From a bacterium (GTDB lineage Bacteria; Oederibacteriota; PGYV01), in the NCBI GenBank assembly GCA_029565735.1, contig JAKQNO010000071.1:1-64000 (forward strand): a stretch of DNA of 64,000 nucleotides, written 5' to 3'. Position numbers and translations under genes: made by a program. The notes beneath the pieces were generated by a model. That model saw only the letters and a program-made list of their open reading frames with translations, did no database searches and was not told the origin of the DNA. Below, in pieces: positions 10,085 to 19,825 of the stretch (its first letter is position 1; each line of letters begins with the position of its first letter).

Positions 10085-10440
10085 AATAAAAAGCGAGGGA
10101 CGGAAGGTCAGAGGGTCAGAGGGTCGGAAGTAAAACAAATATCGAAAATTCGAAATTCGAAAATCAAATTAACACCTGCAGGGGTTGTGTGTGTTTTTTC
10201 AGTGCGTACCGCGTAATCACAGTATGTATACAGAAGGGGCGGTTTAATGCAGCGCCGGTTGGAACGAGCCTGCGAAGCGGAAATCCCCGGGCTTGCGCAA
10301 GTTTACGAGCATAAGTGTTAGGGGAAGGGACGGAAGATAAATAAAAATCTAAAATAACTGCAACTGCCGCGGGCGGAAGAGCCTCGCCTGCCAAAACAAA
10401 ACCGAGCCGCCGAGCTTCTGAGCCGCCGGGCTGCCAGGCT
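10085..10440. repeat. Low-complexity intergenic mosaic (gagggacgg / gggtcaga / gagccgccgag words)
   Basis: Short-period words shared with 19508-19620, 23071-23101 and 28190-28325. Confidence 0.7.
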
Positions 10441-10447
10441 GCCGATG

Positions 10448-11137
10448 TTATCGGGTGAAGTTGTCCATAAATTTTATCATTTGTTCATTGATGAAGGCAA
10501 ACCTGTTTTTCTTTTCCATTACACTATCCGATGTCATTACATATTTTGAAGGCACAACATCATCAGGGCAGTTTTGATAAAGCTCCGCGGCGCTCTTTTG
10601 CGTGGCTTCAAGGTGAAACTGGAACGCGGCAATTTTATCGCCTAAAATAAAACCCTGATTGTCGCACGCGTCGGAATAGGCAATCCTTTCACAACCGGCA
10701 GGCACTTCAAATGTTTCGCCGTGCCAGTGAAAAGCGGAAAATTCGTGGGGAAACCCGTCAAAAAGTTTTGATTCCCTTCCGGCTTCGGTAAGGTAAACAT
10801 TGTGCCACCCTATCTCTTTTTCCTGCGCTGTGTACACCCTGCCGCCGAAACATTCGGCCAAAAGCTGTGCGCCCAAACATATTCCAAGGACTTTTTTACC
10901 CGAAGAAACAGACATTGAAATAAAGCCTTTCTCTCCCGAAAGCCACGGATATTTGCCTATGTCGTTTACGCTCATCGGGCCGCCAAGAATTACAAGCATA
11001 TCAAATTCATCCTGCAGGGGAAAACCGCATTCACCGTAAGTTTCGGTAAATGTTATTTCGTGGTTTTTCGCCTTTGCCCACGCTTCAATCGCCGCCGGGC
11101 CTTCAAAAGGAACATGTTTTATAAAATGAATCCTCAT
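10448..11137 (-). CDS. Class I glutamine amidotransferase (GMP synthase GATase-like)
   Basis: VLGICLGAQLLA nucleophile motif, FQFHLEAT. Confidence 0.88.
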   Translation of the reverse strand: MRIHFIKHVPFEGPAAIEAWAKAKNHEITFTETYGECGFPLQDEFDMLVILGGPMSVNDIGKYPWLSGEKGFISMSVSSGKKVLGICLGAQLLAECFGGRVYTAQEKEIGWHNVYLTEAGRESKLFDGFPHEFSAFHWHGETFEVPAGCERIAYSDACDNQGFILGDKIAAFQFHLEATQKSAAELYQNCPDDVVPSKYVMTSDSVMEKKNRFAFINEQMIKFMDNFTR

Positions 11138-11505
11138 TTCTGCCTTCCGTTTAACCTTGCCATTACATACACCAAAAACAGCAGGTTTATCATTATCATT
11201 ACCCCAAGAATAAGGTCGGTCGCGGCTGATTTTTTTTCAACTTCATTAATCCTTTTAATCGTCAGGGCTTCCCTTTCATCAATCATTTTTTCTTCAAGCA
11301 CCCTGTCAAGAAGCTCCCTTGTTGTTTTTATTTCTTTGGCCTGCTGCGGCATGGCTGTCGCGGACGGCACCGCGGCTGCTGCCGCAGGGGTTTTTTCAAT
11401 ATTTTCAATTAAAACCATTATTTTGTCGCCGGAGGCCGAATCCTGCCCGTACAAAAACACCGCAAACGGAATTATAAACACGCACAATAAAATTATTTTT
11501 TTCAT
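11134..11505 (-). CDS. Small exported/membrane hypothetical protein
   Basis: Signal peptide, C-terminal TM; ATGA overlap with 10448-11137. Confidence 0.5.
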   Translation of the reverse strand: MKKIILLCVFIIPFAVFLYGQDSASGDKIMVLIENIEKTPAAAAAVPSATAMPQQAKEIKTTRELLDRVLEEKMIDEREALTIKRINEVEKKSAATDLILGVMIMINLLFLVYVMARLNGRQK

Positions 11506-11559
11506 TTTTCCACCCCTTTGGTTATTTTATAAATTATACATCAAAACAGCGTTCAAGGT

Positions 11560-12363
11560 TTAATGATTTAACGGAATTTTATAAAATTTTTTTACGGCGG
11601 CCGATACCAGAAATACGGCGGTCATGAACAAAACAGACGTCGCTCCCATCGGCAGATTCAGCAAAAACGCGGTTATTGCCCCGCCTGCCCCGCCAAACAA
11701 GCCGGCGGCGCCTGAAAGTATGATAAAAGACTTCATCCCCGTGCAAAGCTGCTTCGCGGCCGCGGCAGGAAGTATTATCATACCGAATATCATAAGGCCG
11801 CCCGCGGTGTTCATTCCGGCCGACACAACAGCGCCCGTTATGACAAGCACCGTATAATAAATAAGTTTTTCGTTCACCCCTCCGGCTGCCGCCATCTCCC
11901 TGTTAAACATCACAAGGACAAGGCTGCTGTAAAAAAATATTATCAGCGCGGCTTCAAGTGTAAGCAGAAAAACCAGAAATAATATGTCGTTCCAACCTGA
12001 TAAAAATACATTCCCCCAAAGCACGGAATACATCATCTGCCTGTGCCCTTCAAAAATTCCCACGCCCAAAAGAGCAAGCGCCATTAGAAAAGCGAACATT
12101 ACACTTAAAACAAAATTAAGATGCATTTTTAACCTGTCGGAGAAAGGGCCCAAAACAGCCGACATTAATATTGACGTAACAAAAGCTGCTATTTTTGCCG
12201 GAAACCCAAGAATCACGCCCCAGACCCCTCCTGCCATGGCCGCGTGCGAAACAGCCACGCCCACAAAGGGTATTTCCATAAGGAAAATAAACGCGCCTGC
12301 AAGGCCGCATACCGCGCCGGTAAGCGAGCACGACAGAAAGGCTTTTAAATACAGTTCATCCAT
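11560..12363 (-). CDS. znuB: Metal ABC transporter permease (ZnuB/MntB type)
   Basis: ABC-3 family multi-TM permease; operon with ATPase and binding protein. Confidence 0.85.
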   Translation of the reverse strand: MDELYLKAFLSCSLTGAVCGLAGAFIFLMEIPFVGVAVSHAAMAGGVWGVILGFPAKIAAFVTSILMSAVLGPFSDRLKMHLNFVLSVMFAFLMALALLGVGIFEGHRQMMYSVLWGNVFLSGWNDILFLVFLLTLEAALIIFFYSSLVLVMFNREMAAAGGVNEKLIYYTVLVITGAVVSAGMNTAGGLMIFGMIILPAAAAKQLCTGMKSFIILSGAAGLFGGAGGAITAFLLNLPMGATSVLFMTAVFLVSAAVKKFYKIPLNH

Positions 12364-13039
12364 ATATTTCTTCCATCACGTTTTTTTTGCGAAAAAGCGG
12401 CGCGGCTTTACCGTCGTAATAAATTCCGCCCTTTTTTAAAACAACCACCCTTGCGGAGGATACCGGCATCGCAGAAACCATGTGCGTGACAAATATCACG
12501 GTTATCTTATGCTTCTTATGGACAGAATCCGCAAGTTTAAGAAACTTGGCGTAAGCGTGCGGATCCAGGTTAAGGTTGGGTTCGTCCAGTATCAGTACTT
12601 CCGGCTTTTTAATAAGCGCCATGGCAAGTATTGTTTTTTGCTTTTCCCCGCCGGAAAGATCGGAAAAACATTTGTTTAAAACGCTGCTGATTTTTAATTC
12701 TGCCATGATTTTTTCCCGTGATATTATTACCCCGCTGCTTTTCATACCCGCGCTTATGCCCGCGCTTTTTATAAGCTCGCCGGCAGTGGCGGGAAATCCC
12801 CCCTTTTCCGTATATGACTGCGGTATATACCCTGTCCTGCGTGTGTTTATCACGGCGCTGCCCGCAGACGGCTTTATAAATCCAAGCAGGCATTTTACCA
12901 GGGTCGTTTTGCCGGAGCCGTTGGGCCCGATTAAGGTTACAAATTCCCCGTGTTTTATCCCAAGGTTTACCCCTGACAGCACGGTTTTTCCGCCAAGATT
13001 AACCGACAGGTTTTCCGCGCGGACAAAATCGCCCGTCAT
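12356..13039 (-). CDS. znuC: Metal ABC transporter ATP-binding protein
   Basis: GPNGSGKTT Walker A, LSGGEKQK signature, VLILDEPN Walker B. Confidence 0.92.
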   Translation of the reverse strand: MTGDFVRAENLSVNLGGKTVLSGVNLGIKHGEFVTLIGPNGSGKTTLVKCLLGFIKPSAGSAVINTRRTGYIPQSYTEKGGFPATAGELIKSAGISAGMKSSGVIISREKIMAELKISSVLNKCFSDLSGGEKQKTILAMALIKKPEVLILDEPNLNLDPHAYAKFLKLADSVHKKHKITVIFVTHMVSAMPVSSARVVVLKKGGIYYDGKAAPLFRKKNVMEEIYG

Positions 13040-13857
13040 TTTGCGCAGTCCCCTGCTTTTTCTTTTATAAGCGCCATGTTATATTTCCACAGCGTAAGAA
13101 AGGCGGTTTCATCGCCGGTGCCGCCCGGAAAATTTAAAAGCACCGCCTTGTTCAGTTTAAGTTCTTTATTTATTATATCCGCTGTTGTGTCATGGCTGCC
13201 GTTTAAATTGCTTAATATTACCGAAGCTGCACCTTTTTTTGCGCCTTTAATAATGTCAGAAATCTGCAGGGCAGTCAGGCCTTCAGCTTCCCCGAACACG
13301 GCAACAGGCACAAATCCAAAATACTCAGCCAGGTCTTTCTGCACGGCGCTTACGGCGGCTTTAACCTTCTTTTTTCTCATGCAGCTTATGTAAATCTGGT
13401 CATCCGTCACTCTTTCCATAATAAGGAAAACCGCTGCCTGCCTGTTCTTTTCAAATTCATCAAAATTACCCGGGTAATATCCGTTTAACAGCGCCTCCAT
13501 CTCGGATAACCCGTTAAAATATCCCTCCGGCGTCGTAAGCGCGGATGATTTTAATATTTCAACTTTCACATTCTTATTTATTTTTTTTATGGCTTCAGCC
13601 AGCACACCCTGATAAGGGTGAATAATGACAAGTTTCGCGCGTTTAATATCCGCCGCGTCCTGCGGTTTTAGGTCAAAATGGCCCGGGCACGCGTCAGGCG
13701 GCACAATAACCTTATTTTTTATTCCGGGAGCGATGTCGCGCGCAAGCGACGCAATCATGGAAGTTCCGCACAATACGGTTTGCTTTTCGGTATTTTGCGC
13801 GCACGATGTAAAAACCAGCACAACCGCGGCAAGAATTAAAAATTTTTTCATACACAC
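13036..13857 (-). CDS. znuA: Metal ABC transporter substrate-binding lipoprotein (ZnuA-like)
   Basis: Lipobox TSCAQ, PGHFDLKPQDAADI metal-binding motif. Confidence 0.85.
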   Translation of the reverse strand: MCMKKFLILAAVVLVFTSCAQNTEKQTVLCGTSMIASLARDIAPGIKNKVIVPPDACPGHFDLKPQDAADIKRAKLVIIHPYQGVLAEAIKKINKNVKVEILKSSALTTPEGYFNGLSEMEALLNGYYPGNFDEFEKNRQAAVFLIMERVTDDQIYISCMRKKKVKAAVSAVQKDLAEYFGFVPVAVFGEAEGLTALQISDIIKGAKKGAASVILSNLNGSHDTTADIINKELKLNKAVLLNFPGGTGDETAFLTLWKYNMALIKEKAGDCAK

Positions 13858-13869
13858 CCCTGTTTCATT

Positions 13870-14457
13870 TCAGTTTAATTTAAAAGATATTGCTATTTCA
13901 AGCGCCAGTGTTTCTTCTTTAACGGTATCCGGCAGTTTTGGAAAAGGGGAAGCGCGTTTGATATTTTCCACAGCTTCTTTGTCAAGAAAATCATTTCCGG
14001 ACGAAGAAAAAAGGCGCACGTCTTTTACCGTTCCGTCGCGGTTTATTGAAAAAGCAACCATCGACTTTCCGCCGATTCCGTTCTGTCTGGCCTGCGGCGG
14101 ATAAAAACGGTTTGCCTGAATACGCTGTTTTACCGCATCATGATAGGCATAAATGGAGCTTTTTCTGCTGTCATCACCGTCAGTGAAAGCCGCGCTGCCG
14201 CCTGTACCGTTATTTTCAGCCGTTTCATTCTTCTTAATAGCGTTATTTTTTGCCAGTTCCGTTTTATGGCCGGTTCTGCTTACATACGGCATTAGTTCAA
14301 GGGAAACATCCATGGGCTCATTTGCACCGGCAGGTTCTCCTTTTAAAAAAGAAAACATCCCGGAAGCGGCGCCTATTATTCCCGCGTGAAGCAGCGCGGA
14401 AAAAAGCAGGGCTGCCGCGGCCGCGGGCAGGGTTTTATTTTTTTTCACAATTTTCAT
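13870..14457 (-). CDS. TonB-family energy transducer
   Basis: Single N-terminal TM; RFYPPQARQNGIGGKSMVAFSINRDGTV ... TonB C-terminal domain. Confidence 0.85.
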   Translation of the reverse strand: MKIVKKNKTLPAAAAALLFSALLHAGIIGAASGMFSFLKGEPAGANEPMDVSLELMPYVSRTGHKTELAKNNAIKKNETAENNGTGGSAAFTDGDDSRKSSIYAYHDAVKQRIQANRFYPPQARQNGIGGKSMVAFSINRDGTVKDVRLFSSSGNDFLDKEAVENIKRASPFPKLPDTVKEETLALEIAISFKLN

Positions 14458-14463
14458 TTATGC

Positions 14464-16110
14464 TCAGCCGTAAAGAAACCTTTTAATTTTCTTTGAAGGC
14501 GTTTTCTCAAATTCCTGCGCGTGTATTTTAACCGCTGATACCTGGCTGTATGCCGGCAGCTGTGCGTTAAGCTTTTTCCTTATGTCCTCCATTGCCTGCT
14601 GCAGCCCCGCGTCATCAAGTCCGTCTTTGTCCGCGGCGTCAAGGTCCGGGAAAACAAGCGCTGTAATCCTGCCGTCCCTGTCAACCACAACGCATTCGCT
14701 TACATACTTCATTCCCAAAAGTTTTGTCTCTATCTCTTCCGGGTAAATATTCTGGCCTGAAGGGCCAAGTATCATGTTTTTTGACCTTCCGTTAAGATAA
14801 ATAAAACCGTCGCTGTCAATTGTGCCAAGGTCGCCTGTTCTAAGCCAGCCGTCCTGAAAAACGGCTTTGGTGGCGGCCGGGTTTTTATAATATCCGTCCA
14901 TTACATTTTCTCCCTTTAGCATTATCTCGCCCGGAATTCTGGATGGGTCTTCGGAATCAACCTTTGCTTCAAGGTAATTGATAAGCTTGCCCACGGAGTT
15001 TTTTCTGTGATCTTTCCATCCGGAATATGATACCAGCGGCCCGCATTCCGTCATTCCGTAGCCTATGGTAAAAGGAAACTTTATCGATTTAAAAAAATCA
15101 TCCACTTCGGGGTTAAGCGAGGCCCCGCCTATCACTATTTCCATAAAATTCCCGCCGAAAACATTTACTATTTTTTTCTTTATAACACCCTCTATCCCTT
15201 TGCCGACAACAGGCACTTTCATTAAAAACCCGGTTGCAGTGCCGTCAATGGACTTTTTAATCTGATTTTTATATATTTTTTCCAGCACAAGCGGCACGGA
15301 TAATATAAGCCTTGGCTTAATCTTCGCGAACGCCTCCACCAGGACGGTGGGCGAAGGCAGCTTATCAAGGTAAGTGATATGGCATCCCACGGCTGTCGGA
15401 AAAAGGAATTCAAACGCGCAGCCAAAAGAGTGCGCAAGCGGAAGGAAAGAAAGCACGGTATCTCCGGATTTAAGCGGCATATTTTCCATAGCGAACTTTA
15501 CGTTAATAAACAGGCTGCGCCTGCTTAGTACGACCCCTTTGGACAACCCGGTGGTGCCGGAAGTGTACACAATGGCCGCGGTTTCGCTGTCGGGAATGTC
15601 ACGGGAGAAAAACTGCGCGGCTTCTTTTTCCGGTTTTTTCCTCTGAAAAATATTCTTCACCGCGGACACAGCTTTCATGAAAAGCGCGGCTTTTTTGTTA
15701 AGGTAAACCCTTTCCATCGTGTCAATCCTGTATGCCGCCGCAAGTTTGGGAACGTCTTCAAGCTCCAGTTCTTCAATTATCTCGTCCGATGCAAAAAGCA
15801 ATACAGAGTCCGAATGGTTTATTATGTGCTGTACTTCCGTGGGTTTAAAATCCGCAAGAATAGGTACAATAACCGCGCCATACGTAATAGCCGAAAGGTA
15901 GGTTAAAACCCAGTTTGTGGAATTTCTTGCGGCAAGCGCAATCTTATCGCCTTTTTTCAGCCCTGCTTCGGAAAAAGATTCGTGCATCTTGCCCACTTTT
16001 TCCGCCGCTTCAGCGTAAGTTATTGGTTCTTTTCCATAATCTGAAAAAGCCGGCAGTGCTGCATTCTGTTCAAAACTATACCTGTACAGTTCTGATAATG
16101 TTTCAGCCAT
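14464..16110 (-). CDS. AMP-dependent synthetase/ligase (long-chain acyl-CoA synthetase-like)
   Basis: AAIVYTSGTTGLSKGV, GYGMTECGP, GWLRTGDLG; ORF track start 16140, but ATG at 16110 has a GGAGG RBS. Confidence 0.92.
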   Translation of the reverse strand: MAETLSELYRYSFEQNAALPAFSDYGKEPITYAEAAEKVGKMHESFSEAGLKKGDKIALAARNSTNWVLTYLSAITYGAVIVPILADFKPTEVQHIINHSDSVLLFASDEIIEELELEDVPKLAAAYRIDTMERVYLNKKAALFMKAVSAVKNIFQRKKPEKEAAQFFSRDIPDSETAAIVYTSGTTGLSKGVVLSRRSLFINVKFAMENMPLKSGDTVLSFLPLAHSFGCAFEFLFPTAVGCHITYLDKLPSPTVLVEAFAKIKPRLILSVPLVLEKIYKNQIKKSIDGTATGFLMKVPVVGKGIEGVIKKKIVNVFGGNFMEIVIGGASLNPEVDDFFKSIKFPFTIGYGMTECGPLVSYSGWKDHRKNSVGKLINYLEAKVDSEDPSRIPGEIMLKGENVMDGYYKNPAATKAVFQDGWLRTGDLGTIDSDGFIYLNGRSKNMILGPSGQNIYPEEIETKLLGMKYVSECVVVDRDGRITALVFPDLDAADKDGLDDAGLQQAMEDIRKKLNAQLPAYSQVSAVKIHAQEFEKTPSKKIKRFLYG

Positions 16111-16151
16111 GTGTCCTCCGTTGCAACTTACAAGTTGCATCTTACAGGTTA

Positions 16152-16263
16152 CAGCTGTCAGCTGTTACCTGTCACTTGTTCCCTGTCAGCTGTTACCTGT
16201 CACTTGTCACTTGTCACTTGTTACCTGTTACCTGTCACTTGTTACCTGTTACCTGTTACCTGT
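16152..16263. repeat. 16-unit tandem heptamer array
   Basis: Exact 7-bp register: CAGCTGT x3, TACCTGT x7, CACTTGT x5, TCCCTGT x1. Confidence 0.97.
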
Positions 16264-16264
16264 T

Positions 16265-17920
16265 TTACAACCCTTCCACGTTCATATCTTTTGGATAAGT
16301 AATCTTTACCCTGTAAGTGATTGTTTTCTTCTGCCCGGCGCCAAGTTTAAATTTCATTGTGCATATTCCGTTCTCGTCTTTTTTCACGCATTCATCGCTT
16401 GCCTTGTATACTTCCGCCTTAATTTTATCGTGCTGCGATACGGGCATGGGCTCTTTAATTTCCACGTCCGCCTCTTTTTTGTTAAAGTTTTCCACGGTAA
16501 TTTTAAACCCGTAATCAATGCCGCTGTCATTACCAAAAAGGCCGCGGTCGCCGGACTTTTTATCCGTTATCTCCCTCTTTATCTTTATATTCTCGTCAAT
16601 GCCAAAAGACACCGTAAGCTTGTCGCCTGTGTTTATCACTTTTCCAATCTGCTGCTTGCCGGAATAATCGCCGTCAAGGTACACGGCCATTTCGCCCGGC
16701 ATTAAGGAAAGTTCATCCTTGTTTTCTATTTCCGCGGTAAGGTAAGCAGCGTCGTTCTGCGAAGGCACGGCCGAATAGTACATTCCCGCGGTGTCAAACT
16801 TCATATTCTTCAGGAATACCCTTTTGGGCTCTCCGTTTGAAGCAATTGTAAATTTACCCTTCATTTCCACCTTCATGGAAAGTTCGTTTTCCATTATGGC
16901 GTTATACGCAGCCGGCGCCTCTTCGGCGTAAGCTTCTCTGGATTCTTCCATTTCGGCTGTATCCATTGCCATTGCCGCGGGCGCGGCCTCCGGCTTCATC
17001 ATCATCTTATATTTATAAACCTGACGCTCCCTTAAAAGCCACGGCGCGGGCTCCGGTATATTTATGTTGTGCTGTTTGTTTCCGGTTGAAACCGTAAGTT
17101 TTACGTTTTTCCATTCCTCGCCGGACTGCTGGTAAATTACCGCGTTATAGGCAACTTCAGCCGCGGATGAAGCGGGCGTATAATTTGCTTCATAAGCCGG
17201 GTACCACCCCGCGTTATATACGGCATACTTAATGTTTATTTCCGCATCTGTCAAAGCAGCAGAAGAATCTATCCTTATAAACAAGACCTTATTGCGTTTT
17301 AAATTTCCCGCGCGCACGGATGAAAGTTCGGATTCAATGACAGATGCTTTTTCCTTTAATTCCTTAAGGTTGGTTTCGCCAAAACGCTTATCCTTATATG
17401 CCTGCTCCAGCCCTTTGGAAGCGAACTTAATTACGGCGTCAAGGTTTGTCACGGACACGTCTTTTGTGACAAGCGCTTTTGAAACTTCATCAGCAGCTTT
17501 CGCGTTAATTGATTCCAGCGCCTTTATCTTTGAATCATTTGCCTTAATTTTATCTTCGGCGGCTGTTATTTCAGATTTTATTTTCTCAAGTGAATCCCTT
17601 AATTCTTTTTCTTTCTGCTCAAAAACCGCTTTGGAAACCACCTCTTTGTACTCAAACTCTTTTACAAGAAAAGCGCCTTCCCCGGACTTTTTTACCGAAA
17701 GGGTGTTTTCCACCATGCCGACAGGCAGGTCGGTTACGGCAAGAAGGGTTTCGCCTTTTGAAAGGGATAAAACAGCGTTTCTTTCAACATAAGCCGTATT
17801 TGAATATACAGTGACGCCGGATACCGGCGCCTTAATTTCAGACGCGTTTTCAAACCCCGGAATGGCCGCAAACGCCAAAACAGGCAGAAATAACGATAAT
17901 GCCAGAATAAGCTTTTTCAT
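16265..17920 (-). CDS. DUF4139 / mucoidy-inhibitor MuiA-family protein
   Basis: Signal peptide from M at 17920; VTVYSNTAYVERNAVLSL; coiled coil; NAGWYPAYEANY. Confidence 0.82.
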   Translation of the reverse strand: MKKLILALSLFLPVLAFAAIPGFENASEIKAPVSGVTVYSNTAYVERNAVLSLSKGETLLAVTDLPVGMVENTLSVKKSGEGAFLVKEFEYKEVVSKAVFEQKEKELRDSLEKIKSEITAAEDKIKANDSKIKALESINAKAADEVSKALVTKDVSVTNLDAVIKFASKGLEQAYKDKRFGETNLKELKEKASVIESELSSVRAGNLKRNKVLFIRIDSSAALTDAEINIKYAVYNAGWYPAYEANYTPASSAAEVAYNAVIYQQSGEEWKNVKLTVSTGNKQHNINIPEPAPWLLRERQVYKYKMMMKPEAAPAAMAMDTAEMEESREAYAEEAPAAYNAIMENELSMKVEMKGKFTIASNGEPKRVFLKNMKFDTAGMYYSAVPSQNDAAYLTAEIENKDELSLMPGEMAVYLDGDYSGKQQIGKVINTGDKLTVSFGIDENIKIKREITDKKSGDRGLFGNDSGIDYGFKITVENFNKKEADVEIKEPMPVSQHDKIKAEVYKASDECVKKDENGICTMKFKLGAGQKKTITYRVKITYPKDMNVEGL

Positions 17921-18089
17921 ATTATTACCTCCAAAAGTAATCAATAACCAATTTTACACCCGCGCTGCCTTATTTTCAATTTAATAATAAGCAAGTAAAC
18001 CCTTGCTTTATACGGCGAATAAATTATAATTAAAGATATGTGAAAGTTGTCCGATATATAACAAAGAATCTGCAATAAGGAGCACTAAA

Positions 18090-18419
18090 TTGGCGCTAAA
18101 AAACTGTGAAAGATGCGGAAGAACAATGGAAACAGGCCAGTCATCGGCAACCGTATGCCCTGACTGCCTTATGAAAGACGGCATTGACCTTGGAAAGGTG
18201 ACTTTATACTTAAGAAAAAACCCCCTTGCCAGCGTTGCACAGGTCTGCAAAGATACCGGCGTGCCTTTTTCAACCGTCAACCGGCTTATAGACAAAGGCA
18301 CTCTTAAAATTTCCAACAGGCCAAACTCTTCAATCTGCAGGTTTTGCGGAAAACCCGCAAAAGACAGCGTGTGCCCTTCCTGCCGCGAAAAGCTGAAAGA
18401 TTCAGGGATAATCAAATAA
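18090..18419 (+). CDS. Zinc-ribbon/HTH/zinc-ribbon protein (resembles flagellar-region YvyF family), TTG start
   Basis: CERCG..CPDC and CRFCG..CPSC pairs around a short HTH. Confidence 0.6.
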   Translation: MALKNCERCGRTMETGQSSATVCPDCLMKDGIDLGKVTLYLRKNPLASVAQVCKDTGVPFSTVNRLIDKGTLKISNRPNSSICRFCGKPAKDSVCPSCREKLKDSGIIK

Positions 18420-18446
18420 AAGCTCCGCTTAAAACCGGGAGATGCA

Positions 18447-19502
18447 ATGTTTAAAACCGCGTCATTTTACTATATGTCCGGCACAGGCAATTCATTTAAG
18501 ACAGCCGTCTGGGCAGGCGAAAAATTAAAGGAACGCGGCTGTAAAGCATCTGTTATACCTATGGAAAAAGCAGCCCTTAAAAACACCCCCCCTTCAGCAG
18601 ACAACCTTACCGGAATATTTACACCCACGCACGCTTTTACAGCCACATGGCCGGCCATTAAATTCGCCCTTAAAATGCCGCGCGTTAAAAAAGCTCCTGC
18701 TGTTGTTATAGCGTGCCGAGCCGGCGCTTATTACGGGCCGCTGCCGCTTCCGGGAATGGAAGGCACAGCTTGCCTGATTATCGCTTTAATACTTCTGCTT
18801 AAAGGTTATGACATACGCGGCTTTGCCGGAATGGATATGCCCACAAACTGGCTTGCAGTGCACTGGGGCATGACGGAAAAACACGCGCAGTATTTTTATG
18901 ACAAGACAAAACGGGAAATTACCGCGTTTATTGATACGGTTGCATCAGGCAGGCGGATATTTAAAGGCATTCCGTCTTGGATAATGGGATTAGCCCTTAT
19001 TCAGATAAGTTTTATGTATGTAATTTTCGCGCGTTTTATGCTTGCCAAAATAATGTTTGCGGATGAAAAGTGCACAAGCTGCGGAATCTGCGCTGCCAAC
19101 TGCCCTTACGGAGCTATTATAATGAAAGGCAATAAATCAAAGAAACCCTACTGGACGTTTAAATGCGAAAGTTGCGAAAGGTGCATCGCCTATTGCCCGG
19201 AAAAATCCATTCAGGCGGCGCATTCGTACATTATTATTTTATGCTGGATTGTTTTCGGATTGGCCGGGGCCGTAACCTCGCAGGTAGTGCTGCCCCTGCA
19301 CATGTCGGATAACTATATTACCGCTACGCTCTTTCAGATTGCGTACACGCTGGGGTTCTTTTATATCGGCTATCACATACTGTTTTTTCTTACCCGTTTT
19401 AAACCTTTCGCGTGGCTGTTCTCCCACACCACATTTACAAAGATATACCGGCGCTACCATCAGAGCGACGTGACCCTTCGGGATTTGAAGGACGGGAAAT
19501 AG
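18447..19502 (+). CDS. EFR1-family flavodoxin-ferredoxin fusion protein
   Basis: N-terminal flavodoxin-like YYMSGTGNSFKTA and two CxxCxxCxxxC 4Fe-4S motifs. Confidence 0.85.
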   Translation: MFKTASFYYMSGTGNSFKTAVWAGEKLKERGCKASVIPMEKAALKNTPPSADNLTGIFTPTHAFTATWPAIKFALKMPRVKKAPAVVIACRAGAYYGPLPLPGMEGTACLIIALILLLKGYDIRGFAGMDMPTNWLAVHWGMTEKHAQYFYDKTKREITAFIDTVASGRRIFKGIPSWIMGLALIQISFMYVIFARFMLAKIMFADEKCTSCGICAANCPYGAIIMKGNKSKKPYWTFKCESCERCIAYCPEKSIQAAHSYIIILCWIVFGLAGAVTSQVVLPLHMSDNYITATLFQIAYTLGFFYIGYHILFFLTRFKPFAWLFSHTTFTKIYRRYHQSDVTLRDLKDGK

Positions 19503-19507
19503 GAACC

Positions 19508-19760
19508 GAGGGACGGATGCACGGAGGGACAGAGGGACAGAAGATTACCGGCAGATCGTACAATCGGCTTGCCCTGGTAGCCGCGGGCTTTAGCCCGGGG
19601 CAGTTGCAGTTGCTCTAAATTGTTTTTAGATTTGGCAGGCGCGCCTTTTTAATACCTATCCCATAATAGTATTGCCCGGTATTATGTGCGGCAGTTGGTT
19701 TAAAACAACGCACCCTGAAGGGTGCGGCTGCCAATACCACACCATGTTGCCAAGTTGCTA
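19508..19760. repeat. Dispersed intergenic repeat modules
   Basis: 31 bp identical in inverted orientation to 23071-23101; hairpin gccgcgggctttagcccggggc. Confidence 0.8.
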
Positions 19761-19825
19761 ACCATCCAAGCCTCCAAACATAAAATCCCTTTTATTCTCC
19801 CCCCATATAAGGTATATTTATCATT

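Noticed and set aside
9935-10394. Two short minus ORFs (67 and 76 aa)
   Set aside because: Lie in the low-complexity intergenic repeat mosaic with no RBS or domain signature.
16109-16705. Plus-strand ORFs with repeated LLPVTCHLSLVTCY peptides
   Set aside because: They are readings of the 7-bp tandem array (period not divisible by 3, so every frame repeats) and antisense to real genes.
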